Origin: Halorhodospira halochloris
Lineage (GTDB): Bacteria; Pseudomonadota; Gammaproteobacteria; Nitrococcales; Halorhodospiraceae
Direction of reading: 5' to 3'
DNA: 64,000 nucleotides
Assembly (NCBI RefSeq): GCF_002356555.2
Contig: NZ_AP017372.2
Coordinates: forward strand, 2,524,501 to 2,588,500
This document shows, piece after piece, positions 11,177 to 18,163 of this stretch; positions within the stretch are counted from its first letter, which is position 1; every line of letters begins with the position of its first letter. The translations under genes were made by a program, and so were the position numbers. The notes beneath the pieces were generated by a model. It did no database searches. It was not told the DNA's origin and saw only the letters and a list, made by a program, of their open reading frames with translations.

Positions 11177-12243
11177 TGGCCATTGAGGCGGAATTCTTCC
11201 TTGACCGCGGCGATTTCACTCTAGATGTCGAGCTCGACATCCCAGGCCAGGGCGTAACCGCCCTGTTTGGCCGCTCCGGCTCCGGCAAAACAACCATTCT
11301 GCGCTGCCTAGCCGGGCTGGAGCGCATCCACACAGGACGACTCTTTTTCAATGGCGAGACCTGGCAGGATAAACGCCAATGGTTACCGGTGCACAAGCGC
11401 CCTTTAGGTTATGTCTTCCAAGAGGGTAGTCTCTTTCCCCATCTGCGGGTGCGCGACAACCTTCTCTATGGCTTCAAACGTCTCCCCGCCGAACAGCGCC
11501 ACCTCAACCTCAATGAGGTTGCCGGCCTGCTCGGGCTGACAGGTTTGCTCGAGCGTTACCCCGACTCCCTCTCCGGTGGCCAACGTCAGCGCACCGCAAT
11601 CGGCCGCGCCCTGCTCACCAGCCCACAGTTATTGCTGCTTGATGAACCGATGGCCTCGCTCGATGCGGTCAGCAAGGAGGAGATACTCCCCTACCTGGAA
11701 AGGCTCCACGACGAACTTGCTATCCCGATGGTCTATGTCAGCCACTCAATCGAGGAGGTCGCCCGCCTAGCCGATCATATGGTACTACTTGATAATGGCC
11801 GCGTCCTCGCCCAAGGGCCCCTGCAAAGCCTGCTGACCCGGACTGACCTGCCCATGGCCCATAGCCAACAGGCCTCTGCGGTAATCGAAGGGCAGATCAC
11901 CGGCCATTGCGAGCAAGACCACCTGACCGAGTTGGGCTTTGACGGAGGCGGGCTGCTCGTCCCCCTACAGGATCGCGCCGTCGGAGATAGGCTGCGGGTT
12001 CGCATCATGGCCCGAGATGTAACCATAGCGCTATGTCGGCCAGAGTCGAGCACCGCCCTCAACACACTGCGCGCCCAGATTACTGAGATCAGCCCTGACC
12101 CCCAGCCCAGCCACGTCATAGTCCGGCTAGTGATAGGTGAGCAGGCCTTATTGGCTCGAATCAGCGCGCGCTCCTGCCGGGAGCTGGAGCTTGCCCCGGG
12201 TCAAGCGGTATGGGCGATGATCAAGGGCATAGCTGTTACTTGA
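11176..12243 (+). CDS. modC: Molybdate ABC transporter, ATP-binding protein
   Basis: ModC powers molybdate import. The 355-residue protein has the Walker A motif FGRSGSGKTTILRCLAGL, the ABC signature LSGGQRQRTAIGRAL, the Walker B LLLLDEPMASLD and the switch histidine in YVSHSIEEVARLAD. A C-terminal Mop/TOBE domain (about residues 290-350) can bind oxyanion and is typical of ModC rather than of sulfate or Fe3+ importers. It starts inside the last codon of modB and is followed, after 82 bp with a small hairpin, by nifQ. Confidence 0.96.
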   Translation: MAIEAEFFLDRGDFTLDVELDIPGQGVTALFGRSGSGKTTILRCLAGLERIHTGRLFFNGETWQDKRQWLPVHKRPLGYVFQEGSLFPHLRVRDNLLYGFKRLPAEQRHLNLNEVAGLLGLTGLLERYPDSLSGGQRQRTAIGRALLTSPQLLLLDEPMASLDAVSKEEILPYLERLHDELAIPMVYVSHSIEEVARLADHMVLLDNGRVLAQGPLQSLLTRTDLPMAHSQQASAVIEGQITGHCEQDHLTELGFDGGGLLVPLQDRAVGDRLRVRIMARDVTIALCRPESSTALNTLRAQITEISPDPQPSHVIVRLVIGEQALLARISARSCRELELAPGQAVWAMIKGIAVT

Positions 12244-12263
12244 TGGTTAGGGAAATCAGTGAC

Positions 12264-12280
12264 GGCGCTTGGGGAGCGCC
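12264..12280 (+). terminator. Small stem-loop between modC and nifQ
   Basis: GGCGCT pairs with AGCGCC around the loop TGGGG, followed by a moderately T-rich stretch. The stem of 6 bp is short, so it is more likely a partial terminator or processing site that lowers nifQ expression than a full stop. Confidence 0.35.
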
Positions 12281-12325
12281 TGGGTTATTAATGTTTTCTG
12301 TCGAGCTTGAGGAGTCACGAATAGC

Positions 12326-12931
12326 ATGTCCAGCCAACCCCACACAGTGAGCCACTTACCAAGCAGTGCAGAACGCCGTGCCGCATTACTGGCACTGCCT
12401 GGTCAGGGCGAACCCTTTGATCGCCATTTGCTGGCTAGCACCCTAGCGCAGGCGCTACAGGAATCAGAGCAGCCGCCCCAGCAATCCTTGAACGTGCTTC
12501 TTGGCCTCGGCAGTAGTGATCTAACCAGCCTGCTGGATTATACCTTCCCCGGTTTCGCCGACCTGGAACCGCAGGCCAGCTATTGTGACGATCCCGGCGA
12601 ACCGGCGATTGAGGAGCCCGACCTACGCCAACTACTGCTCGACCATCGCAGTCAGCAACACCCCGAGGAGGCTTGGTTGGCGTCGATCATCGCTCGCCGC
12701 GCCCTGCAGCCGGGGCACCTATGGCAAAGCTTAGGCCTGGATGATCGCGCTCAATTATCAAAGATGCTGCACCGCCATTTCCGCTCTCTAGCGGAGCAGA
12801 ATAACCATAATATGCGCTGGAAGAAGTTCTTCTACCGTCAGCTCTGCGCATCGGAGGGCGTTCTTATCTGCAAATCACCGATATGCGGCGACTGCCCTGA
12901 CTATAGTGAGTGTTTTATTCTGGATGATTGA
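12326..12931 (+). CDS. nifQ: NifQ, molybdenum donor for nitrogenase cofactor synthesis
   Basis: NifQ carries an Fe-Mo-S cluster and supplies molybdenum to the NifEN/NifH machinery that builds FeMo-cofactor. The 201-residue protein has the diagnostic C-terminal cysteine motif C-x4-C-x2-C-x5-C (C182, C187, C190, C196 in CKSPICGDCPDYSEC). The preceding RWKKFFYRQLC helix is also typical. The N-terminal half is weakly conserved, as usual. Placement directly after modABC, behind a sigma-54 promoter, fits a molybdenum supply operon for nitrogen fixation. No nitrogenase structural gene is in the window. Confidence 0.9.
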   Translation: MSSQPHTVSHLPSSAERRAALLALPGQGEPFDRHLLASTLAQALQESEQPPQQSLNVLLGLGSSDLTSLLDYTFPGFADLEPQASYCDDPGEPAIEEPDLRQLLLDHRSQQHPEEAWLASIIARRALQPGHLWQSLGLDDRAQLSKMLHRHFRSLAEQNNHNMRWKKFFYRQLCASEGVLICKSPICGDCPDYSECFILDD

Positions 12932-12950
12932 TTAAGCGCGAAATTAGATT

Positions 12951-13009
12951 GGGATATGCTATTGACATATCCCTGGCTGGAGTTAGAGTGGGATATCTCA
13001 ATTAGATAT
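12951..13009 (+). promoter_or_regulatory. Promoter and paired inverted-repeat operators of vapBC
   Basis: GGGATATG and CATATCCC (12951-12973) form a perfect 8-bp inverted repeat with a 7-base spacer. ATATCT and AGATAT (12993-13009) form a second one. A consensus -35 TTGACA (12962-12967) lies inside the first repeat, with TAGAGT at 12984-12989 as a possible -10. Two similar operators over the promoter are what is expected for autorepression by a VapBC complex. Confidence 0.65.
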
Positions 13010-13028
13010 ACACAAAGAGGCGAAATCG

Positions 13029-13259
13029 ATGGAGCGAGTAAGCATCTTCAAAAGCAACAAAAGTCAGGCATTACGGCTCCCAAAGCCCGTAGCTTACCCT
13101 GAGACGGTTAGGCAGGTAGACATTTTTATCCTGGGCCGCACCAGGATCATTACTCCGGCTGGCGAGTCATGGGATACCTGGTTCGAGAGTGACGGCGTTT
13201 CCGACGATTTCATGACAAGTCGTGAGCAGCCGGGCCACCAAGAGCGTGAGCCCCTTTGA
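13029..13259 (+). CDS. vapB: VapB-type antitoxin
   Basis: This small DNA-binding protein of 76 residues should neutralise the PIN-domain toxin encoded next. The N terminus (RVSIFKSNKSQALRLPKPV) matches the AbrB/MazE-like swapped-hairpin fold of VapB antitoxins, where NKSQALRLPK is the family hallmark. The C-terminal part is acidic and probably wraps the toxin. Its stop codon overlaps the vapC start. Upstream inverted repeats fit autorepression by the complex. Confidence 0.9.
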   Translation: MERVSIFKSNKSQALRLPKPVAYPETVRQVDIFILGRTRIITPAGESWDTWFESDGVSDDFMTSREQPGHQEREPL

Positions 13260-13660
13260 TGCTGAAGTACATGCTCGATACGAATATCGCCATTTATACC
13301 ATCAAGAATCGCCCACAGGAGGTTCGAGAGGAATTTAAGGCGCATGACGGTCAGATGTGTATTTCGGCCGTCTCCCTGATGGAGCTTATATACGGTGCGG
13401 AGGCCTCTGCGGCTGTTGATCGAAACTTACGCGACATAGAAGGGTTTGCCGCTCGCCTTGAAGTCCTTAACTATGACAACGATGCGGCTGTGCATACCGG
13501 GCAGCTTCGGGCCGAGCTTAGGAAAGTGGGCCGACCTATTGGTCCATACGATGAAATGATCGCTGGCCACGCCCGCTCAAAAGGTTTGGTTGTTGTTACG
13601 AACAATACAAAGCAGTTTGAAAACGTGCCAGGCATACGCTTGGCAAACTGGGTGAATTGA
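13259..13660 (+). CDS. vapC: VapC-type PIN-domain ribonuclease toxin
   Basis: VapC toxins are Mg2+-dependent RNases, commonly cutting initiator tRNA or rRNA. The 133-residue protein keeps the acidic PIN residues: D in MLDTNIAIYTIK, E in SAVSLMELIYGAE, D in IGPYDEMIAGHARSKG and the final VVTNNTKQFENVPG (an N replaces the last D, as in many VapC). The ATG at 13259 overlaps the vapB stop (TGATG), so an alternative TTG one codon earlier is less likely. The pair appears intact and functional. Confidence 0.92.
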   Translation: MLKYMLDTNIAIYTIKNRPQEVREEFKAHDGQMCISAVSLMELIYGAEASAAVDRNLRDIEGFAARLEVLNYDNDAAVHTGQLRAELRKVGRPIGPYDEMIAGHARSKGLVVVTNNTKQFENVPGIRLANWVN

Positions 13661-13784
13661 TCACCTTGAGCCTCCCCACGGCTATACAGCCTTTGCCGGG
13701 CAAACTAAAAGGCGAGGTGCCGCACTATACGGCCAACCTCGCTTGGAGTACTCCCTGTTCTTTACATCATCTTAGATGTACGCC

Positions 13785-14261
13785 TCAGAACGGAATCTCA
13801 TCATCAACAAACTCTCCGGAGTCCTCCGGCATAGAGCTCTGTCCCTGACTGCCGCCCTGTCCAGCCGCAGCGGGGGCACCCTGACCCGGGCGTTCACCGC
13901 CCATTTGGCCATCAGCGCCGGCACCGCGGCTATCGAGCATCTGCATCTCGCTAGCGATTATCTCCGTCGTATAGCGGTCCTGCCCATTCTGATCCTGCCA
14001 CTTGCGCGTCTGTAGCCGCCCCTCGACGTAAACCTTGCTGCCCTTGCGCAGATACTCGCCGACTATTTCACCGAGCCGGTTGAAAAAAACCACCCGGTGC
14101 CATTCAGTCCGCTCCTGCTGTTCGCCAGTTTGCCGATCCCGCCAAGTATCCGTAGTGGCTAAGCTGACATTCGCCACCGCACTGCCTGAGGCGGTATAAC
14201 GAACCTCGGGATCCCTTCCCAGATTGCCGATCAAGATGACTTTATTTACGCCCCTTGCCAT
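13785..14261 (-). CDS. ssb: Single-stranded DNA-binding protein
   Basis: SSB coats single-stranded DNA during replication, repair and recombination. The 158-residue protein starts with the canonical [20 protein letters not shown] and has an OB fold to about residue 110, with [22 protein letters not shown] flexible Gly/Gln-rich linker follows, then the acidic tip EFVDDEIPF, which recruits partner proteins. It is divergent from uvrA, the classic gammaproteobacterial arrangement, though here a palindromic repeat lies in between. No LexA box (CTG-N10-CAG) was found in the gap. Confidence 0.97.
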   Translation of the reverse strand: MARGVNKVILIGNLGRDPEVRYTASGSAVANVSLATTDTWRDRQTGEQQERTEWHRVVFFNRLGEIVGEYLRKGSKVYVEGRLQTRKWQDQNGQDRYTTEIIASEMQMLDSRGAGADGQMGGERPGQGAPAAAGQGGSQGQSSMPEDSGEFVDDEIPF

Positions 14262-14461
14262 GGCCGAGCACCTCCATTCCGTAGCTCGTAAATCGAAAAA
14301 ATTCTGCCGCTCAGCGGCCTTGCCAACCGCCGTCGGCCTCCTGTGCCAAATAGTGACGGCTGGTTACGCTAATTTAAAGGTTTTGGCTAGCCAGGGGAAC
14401 CGACAAAATGCGCTTAGGTTAGCCTTGGCTAGGCTAGTAACTGAGCTAGGTGCAAGAGGTG

Positions 14462-14601
14462 CCTCTAAAACTTCGCCGGCGCCACCATCCGCCCCGGTGT
14501 GGAGGACTTGGCGCCAGGGATGGAGCCATGAAGCCTCCAGGGATGGATTCACGGCGTCCTCCACACCGGGGCGGATGGTGGCGCCGGCGAAGTTTTAGAG
14601 G
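14462..14601. repeat. Long palindromic repeat, copy 3
   Basis: Perfect 44-nt arms (14462-14505 and 14558-14601, 44 of 44 paired) flank a 52-nt loop (14506-14557). The loop differs from the consensus at two bases (first base A, and GGAGCC for GGCGCC). The copy-specific arm includes CGCCGGCGCCACCATCC. It lies in the 423-bp gap between the divergent ssb and uvrA genes, where a shared terminator role makes no sense. The rest of that gap holds no gene. Confidence 0.96.
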
Positions 14602-14644
14602 TTCCCAAGAAGCTCAAGCCTGGCACTAGAGCATAGAAAATCCC

Positions 14645-14650
14645 TATACT
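14645..14650 (+). promoter_or_regulatory. Candidate -10 element for uvrA
   Basis: TATACT lies 35 bases before the uvrA ATG. The best -35 (TGGCAC, 18 bases upstream) is poor, so this is only a candidate. It falls just downstream of palindromic repeat copy 3. Confidence 0.35.
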
Positions 14651-14684
14651 GGGGGATTATCCTAACAGATCAGCTAACTCAAGA

Positions 14685-17534
14685 ATGGACTATATCCGCA
14701 TCCGCGGCGCACGAACTCACAACCTGCGCAACGTCGACGTCGACATCCCCCGCAACCAACTCGTAGTCATCACCGGCCTCTCCGGCTCGGGCAAGTCATC
14801 ACTTGCCTTCGACACCCTCTACGCCGAGGGCCAGCGCCGCTATGTCGAATCCCTCTCGGCCTACGCCCGGCAGTTTCTCTCTATGATGGATAAGCCCGAC
14901 GTTGACCATATCGAAGGGCTGTCACCGGCCATCTCGGTAGAGCAGAAACGCGCCTCGCACAACCCCCGCTCCACGGTGGCGACAGTCACCGAAATCCACG
15001 ACTACCTGCGCCTGCTCTTCGCCCGCGTCGGCACTCCGCACTGCCCCGAGCACGGCATCGCCCTGCATGCCAGCTCGGTCAGCGAGATGGTGGACAGGCT
15101 GCTGGCCGAACCGCAGGGCAGCAAGATGATGCTGCTCGCCCCGATCGAGCACCCCAGCGGCAGCGCTCAACAGACCTGTGAACAGCTACGCGCTCAGGGC
15201 TTTATTCGTGCCCGCATCGACGGAGTGATCCGCGAACTGGAGCAGACACCCCAAGTAAGTGCCGATCAGGATCACCAGATTGAGGCAGTCATCGATCGTT
15301 TTCGTATCCGCGATGACCTCGCCGGGCGCCTAGCCGATTCGCTAGAGACCGCCCTAGCCATCAGTGACGGCATAGTGCGGGCAGGCTGGCTAGACGAGCC
15401 CGAGCGCGAGCCACTGACCTTCTCCACCCGCTACTCCTGCCCGCAGTGTGGCTACAGCGTCGAACCCCTTGAGCCGCGGATGTTCTCATTTAATAACCCC
15501 AACGGTGCCTGCCCGAGCTGTGACGGGCTTGGAGTAGAGCACCATTTCGATCCCGCCAAGGTCGTCAGCCGCCCGCAACTCGCCCCTGCCGAGGGCGCCA
15601 TCCGCGGCTGGGACAGGCGCAACGCCTACTACTTCAACCTGCTCGAGGGGCTTGCCGAGCACTACGGTTTTGACATTACCACCCCCTGGGAGAACTTAAC
15701 CGACGAAGTCCGCGAGGTAATGCTCTACGGCTCAGGAGATGAGGAGATTGAATTCCGCTACCCAACCCGTAGCGGCGAAACCGTCCACTGCCACCCATTC
15801 GAGGGGGTTATACCCAACCTGCAACGCCGTTACCGGGAAGCAGAATCGGCCACTGTCCGCGAAGAGCTTGGTCGTTACATCAGCGAACGTCTCTGCCGGG
15901 AGTGCCAGGGCAGCCGCCTTAACGAGCGCGCCCGCAACGTCAGCGTCGCTGGCTATAAACTAGCTGAACTGGCCGCGCTGCCTATCCATGAGGCTCACCA
16001 GCGTTTCGGCAACCTCGAGCTGACCGGTTCCCGCGCGACAATTGCCGCCCCGGTGATCGATGAGATCCGCCGCCGTCTCGGCTTCCTCGACGATGTCGGG
16101 CTCGGTTACCTGACCCTGGAACGTTCGGCGGACAGCCTCTCCGGCGGCGAGGCGCAGCGCATCCGCCTAGCCAGCCAGATCGGCGCCGGCTTGGTCGGCG
16201 TACTCTACGTCCTCGATGAGCCCTCGATTGGCCTCCACCCGCGCGACCATAACCGGTTGCTGGCGACCCTGCGGCGCCTGCGCGATATGGGCAACAGCGT
16301 CGTAGTAGTCGAGCACGAAGAGGACTCGATCCGCGCCGCCGATCACCTGATCGACATGGGCCCCGGCGCCGGCGTCCACGGTGGTGAGGTGGTTGCCACC
16401 GGCACCCCGAAGCAAGTCGCCGCCAATCCGGCATCGGTTACCGGGGCCTTTCTCAGCGGTCAGCGCCGCATAGAGATCCCCCACCGCCGCCGCTCGCCCG
16501 ACTTCACAGAGCCGCTACGCATCCGTGCTGCTAGCGGCCACAATCTCAACAACCTAGATATCGAACTGCCGCGCGGCCTGCTGATCGGCGTTACCGGCGT
16601 CTCGGGCTCCGGCAAATCGACCTTGATCAACGACACCCTCTACCGCCAGGCCGCCAAGCAGCTCAATGCTGCCCACACCGACCCTGCTGCCCATGCGGGC
16701 ATTGATGGCCTAGAGTACTTCGATAAGGTAGTTGATATCGACCAGAGCCCCATTGGACGGACCCCGCGCTCCAACCCGGCAACCTATACCGGCCTATTCG
16801 GCCCGATCCGCGAACTCTTCGCCGCCACCCCAGAGGCCCGCTCCCGTGGCTATAAGCCCGGGCGCTTCTCATTTAACGTCCGCGGCGGGCGCTGCGAGGC
16901 CTGCCAGGGCGAAGGCGTGGTGCGGGTGGAGATGCACCTGCTGCCCGATCTCTACGTCGCCTGCGACGCCTGCAAGGGCACCCGCTTTAACCGCGAGACG
17001 CTGGAGATTCGCTATCGCGGCTATACCATCCATGAAGTACTCGAGATGAGCGTTGAGCAGGCGCGCGAGTTTTTCGAGGCCGTCCCCACAGTCCGCCGCA
17101 AGCTCGACATGCTCAGCGAGGTCGGCCTCGACTACCTTTGCCTCGGCCAAAACGCCACCACACTCTCCGGCGGCGAGGCGCAACGGGTCAAACTAGCCCG
17201 CGAGCTCTCGCGCCGCGAACACGGCCGCACCCTCTATATCCTGGATGAGCCGACCACCGGGCTGCACTTTGCCGATGTCGAGCAGCTGCTCGGTGTACTC
17301 CAGCAGCTCTGTGATAACGGCAACACGGTGATCGTTGTCGAACACGATCTCGATATCATCAAATGCGCCGATTGGGTCATCGACCTCGGCCCGGAAGGCG
17401 GCGCAGCGGGTGGCAACCTGGTAGCGGCTGGAACCCCCGAGGATATTGCTGAGGCAGAGGGCTCCTATACTGGGCAGTACCTCCGCCAAGTACTAGGTAA
17501 GACATACGCGAATCTCATACTTGAGGGCGATTGA
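14685..17534 (+). CDS. uvrA: Excinuclease ABC subunit A
   Basis: UvrA finds bulky DNA damage and loads UvrB in nucleotide excision repair. The 949-residue protein has two ABC ATPase modules: Walker A motifs [13 protein letters not shown] near residue 31 and [13 protein letters not shown] near 640, and signatures [17 protein letters not shown] and [17 protein letters not shown]. Two zinc-binding regions are complete ([10 protein letters not shown]...CPSCDG and CEACQGEG...CDACKG). Length and order match the family. It is divergent from ssb. Confidence 0.98.
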   Translation: MDYIRIRGARTHNLRNVDVDIPRNQLVVITGLSGSGKSSLAFDTLYAEGQRRYVESLSAYARQFLSMMDKPDVDHIEGLSPAISVEQKRASHNPRSTVATVTEIHDYLRLLFARVGTPHCPEHGIALHASSVSEMVDRLLAEPQGSKMMLLAPIEHPSGSAQQTCEQLRAQGFIRARIDGVIRELEQTPQVSADQDHQIEAVIDRFRIRDDLAGRLADSLETALAISDGIVRAGWLDEPEREPLTFSTRYSCPQCGYSVEPLEPRMFSFNNPNGACPSCDGLGVEHHFDPAKVVSRPQLAPAEGAIRGWDRRNAYYFNLLEGLAEHYGFDITTPWENLTDEVREVMLYGSGDEEIEFRYPTRSGETVHCHPFEGVIPNLQRRYREAESATVREELGRYISERLCRECQGSRLNERARNVSVAGYKLAELAALPIHEAHQRFGNLELTGSRATIAAPVIDEIRRRLGFLDDVGLGYLTLERSADSLSGGEAQRIRLASQIGAGLVGVLYVLDEPSIGLHPRDHNRLLATLRRLRDMGNSVVVVEHEEDSIRAADHLIDMGPGAGVHGGEVVATGTPKQVAANPASVTGAFLSGQRRIEIPHRRRSPDFTEPLRIRAASGHNLNNLDIELPRGLLIGVTGVSGSGKSTLINDTLYRQAAKQLNAAHTDPAAHAGIDGLEYFDKVVDIDQSPIGRTPRSNPATYTGLFGPIRELFAATPEARSRGYKPGRFSFNVRGGRCEACQGEGVVRVEMHLLPDLYVACDACKGTRFNRETLEIRYRGYTIHEVLEMSVEQAREFFEAVPTVRRKLDMLSEVGLDYLCLGQNATTLSGGEAQRVKLARELSRREHGRTLYILDEPTTGLHFADVEQLLGVLQQLCDNGNTVIVVEHDLDIIKCADWVIDLGPEGGAAGGNLVAAGTPEDIAEAEGSYTGQYLRQVLGKTYANLILEGD

Positions 17535-17598
17535 AAAACCACCTTACTTTCACTAAGTTAACGACGAGACTTAGGACAAATACTGTTCGGGGCTCGAA

Positions 17599-18069
17599 AT
17601 GCTTGCGGGCAGAACTAAGGCGTACTCAATAAGTGCAGCAGTCTACTTGGTGTTGTATAGCTCAGCCGGCTTAGCCGACTCCGCTGGCACTCAAGAGAGC
17701 GGATCCTTTACGGCTGATGTCGAGGTGATCCCCGCAGCCGGTGTCGACTCTACTAATATCAATCCCTCACTGGCGCTCAATGACGGTGCCCCCATCACCC
17801 CGGGCGAAACAGCCAGTGGTGAAGTTGAGCTAAAAATACTTGGTTTAGGGCCCATAGAGATAAGCTACTCACAAGAGCTAACCGAACACCCCTCTGGTGC
17901 GGATTCGGGTGACGGCAGCTCCACCGAGCTTAATCTCCCCGATGACAAAACCGAATTGGTGGCGTTTTACAAGACCCGCACAGATGAGATAAAAGCTGAA
18001 ACTCAGGAAGATGCTGAGGCGGGCCGTTACCAGTGGCACGTCACCGTTACCGCGGCCTACGATTGGTAA
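17599..18069 (+). CDS. Pilin-like exported protein
   Basis: The 156-residue protein has a signal peptide (SISAAVYLVLYSSAGLAD) and then an acidic beta-rich domain starting GSFTADVEVIPAAG. It ends YQWHVTVTAAYDW. This layout, and the C-terminal strand ending Tyr-Asp-hydrophobic, match the two pilin-like proteins at 22080 and 22746. It is on the opposite strand, convergent with the usher gene, so it has its own promoter. It may be a minor subunit or an adhesin-like tip partner of the same pilus. Sequence identity to the other two is low, so the assignment rests on layout and position. Confidence 0.6.
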   Translation: MLAGRTKAYSISAAVYLVLYSSAGLADSAGTQESGSFTADVEVIPAAGVDSTNINPSLALNDGAPITPGETASGEVELKILGLGPIEISYSQELTEHPSGADSGDGSSTELNLPDDKTELVAFYKTRTDEIKAETQEDAEAGRYQWHVTVTAAYDW

Positions 18070-18163
18070 CCACCCCTTGGCTTACCCAGCCCCCGTTCCC
18101 CGACCCCCCCCTCTAAAATAAAAAACCTGGCTTGCTAAATCCCATTGCCGGATGAGCGGCCAG

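Noticed and set aside
14621-14635. Sigma-54 promoter before uvrA (TGGCAC...GC)
   Set aside because: The GG and GC are 7 bases apart instead of 10.
14262-14684. LexA (SOS) box shared by ssb and uvrA
   Set aside because: No CTG-N10-CAG site with a suitable centre was found; the best CTG...CAG pair has the wrong spacing.
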